Shown here in pieces: positions 15,809 through 23,864 of a stretch of 55,233 nt of DNA. The notes under the pieces were generated by a model. That model ran no database searches. It was given only the letters and a program-made list of their open reading frames with translations, and was not told the DNA's origin. A program made the translations under genes and the position numbers. The DNA is from HRBIN12 sp964447335 (GTDB lineage: Bacteria; Actinomycetota; UBA4738; HRBIN12). The stretch is from the NCBI GenBank assembly GCA_964447335.1, contig CAYUSA010000016.1, positions 1 to 55,233 on the forward strand. Direction: 5' to 3'. Positions within the stretch are counted from its first letter, which is position 1. Each line of letters starts with the position of its first letter.

Positions 15809-16791
15809 CCGAGAAGAACGTCGTCACCGCGATCCACGACACGCTCCATGAGGAGATGGCCGCCGACGAGCGGATCGTCGTGCTCGGCGAGGACGTGGGC
15901 GCCCGTGGTGGCGTCTTCCGCGTCACCCAGGGGTTCATGGAGGAGTTCGGCGAGCGCCGAGTCATCGACACCCCCCTCGCCGAGGGCGGCATCGTCGGCC
16001 TCGCGGTCGGGATGGCGCTGCACGGGCTCGTGCCGGTCGCCGAGATCGAGTTCGCCGACTTCATCCACCCCGCCTTCGACCAGATCGTCTCGGAGGTCGC
16101 GCGGATGCGGTACCGAACGAACGGCGACTTCGGCCTGCCGATGGTGATCCGCACGCCCTGGGGCGGCGGCGTGCACGGGGCGCTCTACCACTCCCAGTCG
16201 ATCGAGGCGTTCTTCGGGCACGTGCCGGGGCTGAAGGTCGTCGCGCCGGGCACGCCCTACGACGCGGCCGGCATGCTGCGCTCGGCGATCCACGATCCCG
16301 ACCCGGTGCTGTTCCTCGAGCACAAGCGGACCTACCGGCTCATCTCCGGGGAGGTCCCCGACGAGCCCTACACCGTGCCGATCGGTCCGGCCGACGTGAA
16401 GCGCGAGGGTCAGGACCTCACCGTCGTCGCCTACGGGCTGATGCTGCACCTGTGCCTCGAGGCCGCCCAGCGGCTCCAGGACGAGCAGGGCATCTCCGTC
16501 GAGGTCGTCGACCTGCGCACGATCAGCCCCCTCGACAAGGAGACGATCCTCGCCTCGGTCCGCAAGACGGGCAAGGCGATGGTCGTCTACGAGGACAACC
16601 GGACCTACGGGGCCGGCGCCGAGATCGTGGCCACAATCGCCGAGGAGGCCATGTTCGACCTCGACGGGCCGATCGTGCGGATCGGCGGGCCGGACGTGCC
16701 GGCGATGGGATTCGCCACGAACCTCGAGCACGCCTTCATGCCCGACGCCGACTCGATCTTCGACCGGATGCTCGAGCTCGCGCGCTTCTGA
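15805..16791 (+). CDS. 2-oxoacid dehydrogenase E1 component, beta subunit
   Basis: 328 residues, full length. Conserved transketolase-type stretches include GEDVGARGGVFRVTQG, DTPLAEGGIVGLAVGMA, and the C-terminal transketolase domain with EVVDLRTISPLDKETI. With the alpha subunit it forms the alpha2beta2 E1 that transfers an acyl group to lipoyl-E2. The GTG start overlaps the alpha stop. No E2 or E3 gene follows; a giant kinase gene and lipoyl synthase are next. Confidence 0.93.
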   Translation: MTEKNVVTAIHDTLHEEMAADERIVVLGEDVGARGGVFRVTQGFMEEFGERRVIDTPLAEGGIVGLAVGMALHGLVPVAEIEFADFIHPAFDQIVSEVARMRYRTNGDFGLPMVIRTPWGGGVHGALYHSQSIEAFFGHVPGLKVVAPGTPYDAAGMLRSAIHDPDPVLFLEHKRTYRLISGEVPDEPYTVPIGPADVKREGQDLTVVAYGLMLHLCLEAAQRLQDEQGISVEVVDLRTISPLDKETILASVRKTGKAMVVYEDNRTYGAGAEIVATIAEEAMFDLDGPIVRIGGPDVPAMGFATNLEHAFMPDADSIFDRMLELARF

Positions 16792-16875
16792 CGCCCCTCA
16801 CCTGCGCTTTCCTCTACGCCGGACGCTCAGGTGGGCCCCACGACGTACCGATGACCCCCACAACGGGTTAGGTCG

Positions 16876-19800
16876 ATGGGCGAACATCAGCAGCCGCGCG
16901 GACGGGCACGGGCGCTTTGGGATCTGCTGTTGATCCTCGCGCTCGTCGTCGTGCTGTTCTGGCTCGGCGCAAGGGCAGATGCGTTCGAGAGCGTCCACGA
17001 CTGGCTCAGCCGGACGTATCCCGGCGCCGAGGACAAGATCCTCGTCGGGCTCGCACTGGTCGCGCTCGGCCTCGCGGCCTTCGCCCTCCGCCGATGGGGC
17101 ACCGAGCGACACGAGATCGCCGCCCGTGCTGCGGCCGAGACCCGGTTCCGCGCCCTCGTCGAGCAGATGCCGGCCGTGACGTACACCTGGGACCCGCGCA
17201 AGCGGGCCGGCACGCTCCCGACGCCGTATGTGAGCCCCCAGGTGCAGGCGATCCTCGGCTTCACGCCCGAGGAATGGCAGGAGGATCCGGAGCTATGGAT
17301 CCGCCAGATCCACCCCGACGACCGCGACCGCGTGCTCGCGGCGTCCTCGTACGCGGACCGCACCGGCGAGCCATTCTCCATCGAGTACCGCCACCACAAG
17401 AAGGACGGCACGATGGTCTGGATCCGTGACGAGGCGGTCGTCGTGGAGCGCGATGCGCGCGGCCGCCCGTCGCTCGCCCAGGGCATCGTGTACGACATCA
17501 CGGAGCGCCGGCTCGCCGAGGAGAGCGTGCGCGAGACCGAGGCTCGGTACCGCGCCCTCGTCGAGCAGGTGCCGGCCGTGACGTACACCTGGGATCCCTC
17601 GGCGGAGCCGGGGACGGCGTCCGCGCCCTACGTGAGCCCGCAGATCGAGCACCTGCTCGGCTACTCGGCCGAGGAGTGGCGGGGGAACCCCGCCCTGTGG
17701 CACGAGCGGGTCCACGCAGAAGACCGCGAGCGCGTGCTCGAGGAGTGGGACCTCGCGATCAGCACCCGAGCCGCCTTCAGCTCCGAGTACCGCATCCGGG
17801 CGCACGACGGCCGGCTCGTGTGGCTCCGCGACGAGGCCGTCCCGGTCTCGAGCGAGGGCTCGACCCCACGCCTGTACCAGGGCGTCATGTACGACATCAC
17901 CGAGCGCAAGGTCGCCGAAGAGCATCTCCTCGAGGCCCAGGAGCGCTTCCGCACGCTCGTCGAGCAGATCCCGGCCGTCGTCTACATCGAGGATCCGAGC
18001 GACGGCCGCAACGTCTACATCAGCCCGCAGGTGGCCTCGATGTTCGGCTTCACGCCGGAGGAGTGGATGGCCGACCCCTCGCTGTGGGAGCAGCGCCTGC
18101 ACCCGGAGGACCGCGATCGGGTGGTCTCCGGCAACGACGAGGGATCGGGCGACCGCTGGAGCGTCGAGTACCGCACGATCCATCGCGACGGCCACGTCGT
18201 GTGGATCCAGAACGAGGCCGTCTTGATCCGCGACCACGAGGGACACCCCCTGTTCTGGCAGGGCGTCGCCTTCGACATCACCGAGCGCAAGGACGCCGAG
18301 GCCCGGCTCCGACAGGCGGAGGAGACGTACCGGACGCTCGTCGAGCAGCTCCCCGTGGTCGTCTACCAGGACGCCGTCGACGAGCAGAGCACGGCCCTGT
18401 ACATCAGCCCGCAGTACGAGCGCCTGTTCGGCTTCCCCCCCGAGGCCCGCACGAACGACCCCGAGTTCTGGATCCGCCACCTGCACCCGGGCGACCGAGA
18501 GCGCGTGCTCGCGGAATCACGGCGGACGAACGCCACCGGGGATCCGTTCGTCGTCGACTACCGCTTCATCGCGAGCGACGGGCGCATCGTCTGGGTGCGC
18601 GACGAGGCCGTGCTGCTCCGCGACGCCGAGGGCAAGCCGCTCTACTGGCAAGGGATCCTGCTCGACATCACCGAGCGCAAGCTCGCCGAGGACACCTTGT
18701 CCCGTCGGGACGCCGTGCTCGAGGCCGTGGGCTTCGCCGCGGAGCGCTTCCTACGATCCCACGATCCCGACGAGGCCCTCCCGGACGTGCTCGAACGCCT
18801 CGGGGAGGCCGCGGGAGCGAGCCGCGTCTACGTCTTCGAGAACGAGGCGATGCCGGACGGCTCACCGGCCATGACGATCAACCGCGAGTGGCTCGCGCCG
18901 GACGTCACATCGATCGACGAGCCGTCGAACCGGCGGCTCCCGTACCGGACGAGCTTCGGACGATGGGAGGCCGCGCTCTCGGCCGGGGGTCCGATCGTCG
19001 GCCTCGTGCGCGACTTCCCCGCCGGGGAGCGCGAGGGTCTCGGGGCAGAAGGCGTGCGCTCGCTCGTCGTCGTGCCCGTGTTCGTCGGCGACGAGTGGTG
19101 GGGGTTCCTCGGGTTCGACGACTGCATGTCCGAGCGTGTGTGGCCGGCCGCCGAGGTCGAGGCGCTCAAGGCCGCCGCCGACACCCTCGGGGCCGCGATC
19201 GGCCGCGCCCGGGCCGAGCGGCGCCAGGCCGAGACGGAGCTCCGCTACCGCACGCTCGTCGAGTCGATCCCGGCCGTCACCTACATCCAGGACGGCCAGC
19301 TCGGCGGCCCGACCACGTACGTGAGTCCACAGATCACCCAGCAGCTCGGGTACGGCGCCGAGGAGTGGGGGGGCCGCGACGCCTGGGTGAAGAGCATCCA
19401 CCCCGACGACCGCGAGCGCGTGCTGGCGGCGGACGCACGTTCGGACGCCACGGGCGAACCGTTCACGATCGAGTACCGGCTCCGCCGAAAGGACGGCGCC
19501 GAGGTCTGGGTGCACGACGAGGCCGTGCTCGTGCGCGACGAGGACGGCAGCCCCCGATACTGGCAGGGCGTTCGTTTCGACATCACGGCGCAGAAGGGCG
19601 CGGAGGCGCAGCTGCGCGAGGCCGAGGAGCGCTACCGGACGCTCGTCGAGACGATCTCGGCGGTCATCTACATCGACCGCGTCGACGAGGAGCTCACCAC
19701 GGTCTACGTGAGCCCCCAGATCGAGTCCCTGTTCGGCTACACCGCCGACGCCTGGATCTCGGACGTCGATCTGTGGCGCCGCAACCTGCACCCGGAAGAC

Positions 19801-21174
19801 GTGGAGCGAACGCTCGAGGCCGTTCGGCGGCAGAACACGGCGGGCACGCCGCTCGACATCGAGTACCGGTTCCGCGCGGGGGACGGGACGTGGCGATGGG
19901 TGCGCGACCAGGCGACGGTCGTGCGCGACGCCTCGGGCGAACCGCACCTGTGCCAAGGCCTGATGTCCGACATCACGGCGCTCAAGGAGACGCAGGACCA
20001 GCTCCGCGAGACCGAGGCCAGGTACCGCGCCCTCGTCGAGCACAGCCCGGCCATCCTGTACATCGATCCGGCCGAGGAGCATGCCCCCTCGATCTACGTG
20101 AGTCCGCAGATCGAGGAGGTCGTCGGTGTGACGCAGGACGCCTACCTGCGCGACGGCGATGTCTGGCTCGAGCTCATCCACCCGGAGGACCGCGACCGCG
20201 TGCTCGAGGCCTATCGGGCGTCCCTCGTGGCCGGTGAGGGCTGGCGCGTCGAGTACCGCGTCATCCGCCCGGACACGGGCGCGGTCGTGTGGATCCGTGA
20301 CGAGTCGACCGTCCTTCCCGGCGAGGACGGCAGGCCGAGCCTCGTCCAGGGCGTGATGTTCGACGTCACCGAGCGCAAGCTCGCCGAGGAGGCGCTGCAA
20401 GAGAGCGAGCGGCGCGAGCGCGAGGCCGCCGAGCGCCTGCGAGCGCTCGACGAGATGAAGAACACGTTCCTGGCGGCGGTCTCGCACGAGCTGCGGAGCC
20501 CGCTCACCTCGATCCTCGGCCTGTCGCTCACGCTCGAGCAGACGAGACTTCCCGAGGAGGACCAGGCCGACCTGCTCGGTCGCCTGGCGTCGAACGCCCG
20601 CAAGCTCGACCGCCTGCTGAAGGACCTGCTCGACATCGACCGGCTCAACCGCGGGATCGTCACGCCGAACTCCCGCCCTACCGATGTCGGCGCGCTCGTC
20701 CGCCGAACGGTGGAGAACCTGGACCTCCTCGGCGAACGCCCGATCCTCGTCGAGGCCGAGCCCGTCACCGTCGAGGCCGACCCCGCGAAGCTCGAGCGCA
20801 TCGTCGAGAACCTGCTCGCGAACGCCACGCGGCACACGAGCCCGGACACCGGCATCTGGGTCCGGGTGTGGGCCGAGCCCGACGGCGTGGTCATCGCCGT
20901 CGAGGACGACGGGCCCGGCGTGCCGCCCGAGCTCCAGCGCGCGATCTTCGAGCCCTTCCGCCAAGGGCCCACGGCCTCACCGCACGCCCCCGGCACCGGA
21001 ATCGGGCTCTCGCTCGTCGCGATGTTCGCCGAACTGCACGGCGGGCGCGCCTGGGTGCAGGAGCGCGAGGGAGGCGGAGCCTCCTTCCGCGTGTTCCTGC
21101 CCTCCGAGCCCCCCGCTCGCGCCGAGGCGCCGAACGGGCGCGCGGCGACCCTTCGCATCTCCGAGGCGGGCTAG
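16876..21174 (+). CDS. Giant multi-PAS/GAF sensor histidine kinase
   Basis: 1432 residues. Two N-terminal membrane helices (about 17-34 and 55-73) are followed by seven PAS-PAC units starting near residues 89, 224, 356, 484, 790, 919 and 1048. Each opens with R(Y/F)R(A/T)LVE and closes with a DIT-type PAC end (often DITERK). One GAF domain (about 613-780) lies between PAS4 and PAS5. HisKA has VSHELRSPLTS (His near 1203), and HATPase follows (NLLANATRH, DDGPGVP, GIGLSLVAMFAELHGG). There is no receiver domain and no adjacent regulator gene. The PAS units are so alike that recent tandem duplication is likely. The ligand is unknown. Confidence 0.93.
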   Translation: MGEHQQPRGRARALWDLLLILALVVVLFWLGARADAFESVHDWLSRTYPGAEDKILVGLALVALGLAAFALRRWGTERHEIAARAAAETRFRALVEQMPAVTYTWDPRKRAGTLPTPYVSPQVQAILGFTPEEWQEDPELWIRQIHPDDRDRVLAASSYADRTGEPFSIEYRHHKKDGTMVWIRDEAVVVERDARGRPSLAQGIVYDITERRLAEESVRETEARYRALVEQVPAVTYTWDPSAEPGTASAPYVSPQIEHLLGYSAEEWRGNPALWHERVHAEDRERVLEEWDLAISTRAAFSSEYRIRAHDGRLVWLRDEAVPVSSEGSTPRLYQGVMYDITERKVAEEHLLEAQERFRTLVEQIPAVVYIEDPSDGRNVYISPQVASMFGFTPEEWMADPSLWEQRLHPEDRDRVVSGNDEGSGDRWSVEYRTIHRDGHVVWIQNEAVLIRDHEGHPLFWQGVAFDITERKDAEARLRQAEETYRTLVEQLPVVVYQDAVDEQSTALYISPQYERLFGFPPEARTNDPEFWIRHLHPGDRERVLAESRRTNATGDPFVVDYRFIASDGRIVWVRDEAVLLRDAEGKPLYWQGILLDITERKLAEDTLSRRDAVLEAVGFAAERFLRSHDPDEALPDVLERLGEAAGASRVYVFENEAMPDGSPAMTINREWLAPDVTSIDEPSNRRLPYRTSFGRWEAALSAGGPIVGLVRDFPAGEREGLGAEGVRSLVVVPVFVGDEWWGFLGFDDCMSERVWPAAEVEALKAAADTLGAAIGRARAERRQAETELRYRTLVESIPAVTYIQDGQLGGPTTYVSPQITQQLGYGAEEWGGRDAWVKSIHPDDRERVLAADARSDATGEPFTIEYRLRRKDGAEVWVHDEAVLVRDEDGSPRYWQGVRFDITAQKGAEAQLREAEERYRTLVETISAVIYIDRVDEELTTVYVSPQIESLFGYTADAWISDVDLWRRNLHPEDVERTLEAVRRQNTAGTPLDIEYRFRAGDGTWRWVRDQATVVRDASGEPHLCQGLMSDITALKETQDQLRETEARYRALVEHSPAILYIDPAEEHAPSIYVSPQIEEVVGVTQDAYLRDGDVWLELIHPEDRDRVLEAYRASLVAGEGWRVEYRVIRPDTGAVVWIRDESTVLPGEDGRPSLVQGVMFDVTERKLAEEALQESERREREAAERLRALDEMKNTFLAAVSHELRSPLTSILGLSLTLEQTRLPEEDQADLLGRLASNARKLDRLLKDLLDIDRLNRGIVTPNSRPTDVGALVRRTVENLDLLGERPILVEAEPVTVEADPAKLERIVENLLANATRHTSPDTGIWVRVWAEPDGVVIAVEDDGPGVPPELQRAIFEPFRQGPTASPHAPGTGIGLSLVAMFAELHGGRAWVQEREGGGASFRVFLPSEPPARAEAPNGRAATLRISEAG

Positions 21175-21177
21175 ACT
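21172..21177 (+). promoter_or_regulatory. -10 element TAGACT of lipA
   Basis: TAGACT overlaps the stop codon of the kinase gene and ends 7 bases before the lipA ATG, so lipA probably has its own leaderless transcript. Confidence 0.55.
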
Positions 21178-21184
21178 GGCTCGG

Positions 21185-22141
21185 ATGCAGGGTCGCGACC
21201 ACAACCCTCACCAGCGACGCCTCCACCTCCCGATCGTGCGGACGAACGGCGTCCCGGCCTCCGACGGCCGCAAGCCGCCGTGGCTGAAGGTTCGGCTGCA
21301 GGCCGGCCCCAACTACCGTGACGTCGAGAGCATCGTCCGCGAGCACGCGGTCCACACCGTGTGCGAGGAAGCGATGTGCCCCAACATCCACGAGTGCTGG
21401 GAGGATCGCGAGGCGACGTTCCTCATCCTCGGCGACCGGTGCACCCGGCGGTGCGGCTTCTGCGACGTCATGACCGCCAAGCCCGACCCGGTGGACGAGG
21501 ACGAGCCGCGGCGGATCGCCGAGGCCGTCCGCGCCATGGGACTGCGGTACGTGGTGCTCACCGGCGTCGCGCGCGACGACCTGCAGGATGGCGGCGCGCA
21601 GATCTGGGCCGAGGCGATCCTCGCGATCCGGCAGGCCGTGCCCGGCTGCGGCGTCGAGGTCCTCCCGAGCGACTTCGGCGGCGGCGAGCGAGGCATCGGC
21701 ACGGTGCTGGGCGCCGAGCCCGACGTCTTCGCGCACAACCTCGAGACCGTGCACCGACTCCACGCCAGGATCCGCCCGGCGTTCGGCTACGACCGCTCGC
21801 TCGAGGTGCTGCGCTTCGCGAAGCGCCATCGTCCGGCCCAGGTCACGAAGTCGAACGTGATCGTCGGCATGGGTGAGACCCCCGAGGAGGTGGCCGACGC
21901 GCTGCACGACCTCGCCGAGGCCGGGTGCGACATCGTCACGATGGGTCAGTACCTCCAGCCGACGAAGCTCCACCTGCCGGTCGACCGGTGGGTCACACCC
22001 GAGGAGTTCGCCGAGCACAAGGCCGCCGGCGAGTCGTTCGGCATCGCCCACGTCGAGGCGGGGCCGCTCGTTCGCTCGAGCTACCACGCCGGTAGGCAGC
22101 TCCGGCGCGCGCTCGACGCCGCCGCGGCGGCGACCCGGTGA
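21185..22141 (+). CDS. lipA: Lipoyl synthase
   Basis: 318-residue radical-SAM enzyme that inserts two sulfurs into octanoyl groups on E2/GcvH proteins. Both clusters are visible: the auxiliary cluster Cys set CEEAMCPNIHEC and the radical-SAM CTRRCGFC. Length and the C-terminal RSSYHA block are normal. The ATG start follows a -10 hexamer by 7 bases. It may supply lipoyl groups for the E1-linked complex encoded nearby. Confidence 0.96.
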   Translation: MQGRDHNPHQRRLHLPIVRTNGVPASDGRKPPWLKVRLQAGPNYRDVESIVREHAVHTVCEEAMCPNIHECWEDREATFLILGDRCTRRCGFCDVMTAKPDPVDEDEPRRIAEAVRAMGLRYVVLTGVARDDLQDGGAQIWAEAILAIRQAVPGCGVEVLPSDFGGGERGIGTVLGAEPDVFAHNLETVHRLHARIRPAFGYDRSLEVLRFAKRHRPAQVTKSNVIVGMGETPEEVADALHDLAEAGCDIVTMGQYLQPTKLHLPVDRWVTPEEFAEHKAAGESFGIAHVEAGPLVRSSYHAGRQLRRALDAAAAATR

Positions 22142-22155
22142 GAACGCCGGACGAA

Positions 22156-22546
22156 GGTGGAGGAGTCGGCCTGTAAGCCGGATCCTGTACCGGCCCTCGC
22201 GGGCCGGCGGCGACCATCTCTCTGAGCGCCTCGCGGCGCCCCGGCGCGTCCCCCGGAGGGGACGCAGCTCGTGCGGCCTACCCGGGAGCTCGGACGGGCC
22301 GCCCTCGAACGCTCCCTGCTTGGCCTTGCTCCGGGTGGGGCTTGCCGAGCCGGACCGGTCGCCCGGTCCGCTGGTGAGCTCTTACCTCACCGTTGCACCC
22401 TTACCGCCCGAGGGCGGCGGTCTGTTTCTGTGGCGCCTTCGCGAGGTCACCCCCGCCTGGGCGTTACCCAGCACCCTGCCCTGTGGAGTCCGGACTTTCC
22501 TCGACGGGCCGAAGACCCGCCGCGGCCGCCCGGCCGGCTCCTCCGC
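22156..22546 (-). ncRNA. rnpB: RNase P RNA, bacterial class A
   Basis: The minus strand contains the diagnostic GAGGAAAGTCCGGACTCC near the 5' end, ACAGAAACAGACCGCC in the P4 region, and ends with GGATCCGGCTTACAGGCCGA. The P1 helix pairs GGAGGAGCCGGCC (5') with GGCCGACTCCTCC (3'). This is the catalytic RNA that trims tRNA 5' ends. The ends are estimated from the P1 helix to within about 5 bases. Confidence 0.95.
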
Positions 22547-22550
22547 GCCG

Positions 22551-22556
22551 AGTATA
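22551..22556 (-). promoter_or_regulatory. -10 element TATACT of rnpB
   Basis: TATACT on the minus strand lies about 7 bases before the predicted 5' end of the RNase P RNA. Confidence 0.55.
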
Positions 22557-22578
22557 GGACCGGGGCTGCGGGACGTCG

Positions 22579-23043
22579 TCACGGCCGTTGCGCCTCCGGC
22601 TCCCACAGCGGCGGCTGACCTGCCGACGTCGAGCCGACCCCGCCGGCCGCGAGCCACGCGTCGACGCCCTCGTTCGCCAGGCGGTCGGCCTCGGTGTTGC
22701 GCTCCCTCGGCACGTGCTCGTAGCGGACCCGCCCGAGCGCGCCGGCGACCTCGCGCACCTCCTTGTGGAGCCGCTGCAGGGTCGGGTTCTTGACCCGGAA
22801 CCGGCCCGAGAGCTGTTCGACGAGCAACCGGCTGTCCGAGCGCACGAGGACCTCGGTCGCGCCGAGCTCACGGGCCCGTCGCAGCCCCTCGAGCACGGCG
22901 GTGTACTCGGCCTGGTTGTTCGTCGCGACGCCGAGCCCCCGAGCGATCTCGGCGAGCACCGCGCCGCCCCGGTCGGTGATCTGCACGCCGATGCCCGCCG
23001 GACCGGGATTGCCTCGCGAGGCTCCGTCGCAGTGGACGATCAC
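22579..23043 (-). CDS. RNase H-like domain protein
   Basis: 154 residues, RNase H fold of the type found in the N-terminal part of mycobacterial Rv2228c. It has the acidic catalytic set: Asp in VHCDGASRGNPGPAG, Glu in NNQAEYTA, Asp in VRSDSRL and Asp in NTEADRLAN. It should cleave RNA in RNA-DNA hybrids. The GTG start overlaps the zinc-ribbon stop by GTGA; an upstream in-frame ATG would overlap that gene by 37 bases. No phosphatase (CobC) domain follows, unlike Rv2228c. Confidence 0.88.
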   Translation of the reverse strand: MIVHCDGASRGNPGPAGIGVQITDRGGAVLAEIARGLGVATNNQAEYTAVLEGLRRARELGATEVLVRSDSRLLVEQLSGRFRVKNPTLQRLHKEVREVAGALGRVRYEHVPRERNTEADRLANEGVDAWLAAGGVGSTSAGQPPLWEPEAQRP

Positions 23044-23750
23044 GCGAAGACCACGATCCGGCGACAGTACTCGCATCGCTTGATGCCCTCCGTGTGCTTC
23101 AGCCGGTCGAGCTCGAGGGCGGAGAGCTTCTCGTGGCAGGCCTGGCAGACGCCGTCGACGAGCGCCGCCGCGCCGATGCCGCGCTTCTGGCGCCGCTGGT
23201 CGTCGTAGAGCTCGAGCAGCTCCTCGTCGATCTCGGGTGCGAGGGCGTCGCGCGCGGCTCGCTTCTCGGTGAGGGTCGCGGCGATCTCGTCGAGCTCGCG
23301 CACGGCGTCGCCGCCGACCTCCTCTACGCGAGCGCGGGTCGCGGCCACCTCGGTGTCGGCCTCCACGGCTCGAGCCTCGAGCTCCTCGCGCCGCTCCATG
23401 CGCTCGAGCAGCTCGTCCTCGGTCCGGACCTTGCGCTCCCCGATGTTCGCGATCTCGTGCTGGAGGGCCTCGAGCTCCCTCGTGTTCGCGATGCTGCCGT
23501 CGTACAGGCGCTTGCGATCGGCGGCGGCCTTCTGGTCCATCGTGTCGATCTCGTTCTCGAACCGGCGCTGCTCGACACCGAGCTGGTCCAGGGCGAGCCG
23601 GATCTCGCCCAGGCGCGACTCCGCCTGCTCCATCGCCGAGCGGACCTCCGCGAGCTCGCCGCCCTCTTCGAGCTGAGCGCGCCGATGCTCCAGCCGGTCG
23701 ATCGCCGAGTCGAGCTCCTGGAGCTCGAGGATCCGGTCCATGCCTCGCAT
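23040..23750 (-). CDS. Coiled-coil protein with C4 zinc ribbon (CT398/Rv2229c type)
   Basis: 236 residues: a long N-terminal coiled coil rich in Glu, Arg and Leu (about 1-180), then a zinc ribbon CQACHEKL...RCEYCRRIV. Such proteins occur next to RNase H genes in Actinobacteria, as here, and may act in nucleic-acid metabolism; the role is not settled. The ATG at 23750 is chosen because TACCCT ends 7 bases before it. An internal ATG three codons later is the alternative. Confidence 0.85.
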   Translation of the reverse strand: MRGMDRILELQELDSAIDRLEHRRAQLEEGGELAEVRSAMEQAESRLGEIRLALDQLGVEQRRFENEIDTMDQKAAADRKRLYDGSIANTRELEALQHEIANIGERKVRTEDELLERMERREELEARAVEADTEVAATRARVEEVGGDAVRELDEIAATLTEKRAARDALAPEIDEELLELYDDQRRQKRGIGAAALVDGVCQACHEKLSALELDRLKHTEGIKRCEYCRRIVVFA

Positions 23751-23757
23751 CGCACGA

Positions 23758-23763
23758 AGGGTA
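23758..23763 (-). promoter_or_regulatory. -10 element TACCCT of zinc-ribbon/RNase H operon
   Basis: TACCCT on the minus strand ends 7 bases before the ATG at 23750, the leaderless spacing seen repeatedly here. Confidence 0.5.
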
Positions 23764-23810
23764 GCCGAACCGCGACGGGCCGGTCGTCCCTGGTGCGGAG
23801 CCGAGACGAC

Positions 23811-23842
23811 CGAGAGGGCGGGCCGCTCGGCCCGCCCTCTCG
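23811..23842 (-). terminator. Long hairpin after the M6 protease gene
   Basis: A perfect 14-bp stem (CGAGAGGGCGGGCC with its complement) and a 4-base loop, 22 bases past the protease stop on the minus strand. There is no U run after it. Confidence 0.65.
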
Positions 23843-23864
23843 AGATATCGGTCGTTCTCTGGAG

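Noticed and set aside
17142..20400. CRISPR-like or DNA repeat array
   Set aside because: The periodicity comes from duplicated PAS domains of about 130 codons, not short spaced repeats.
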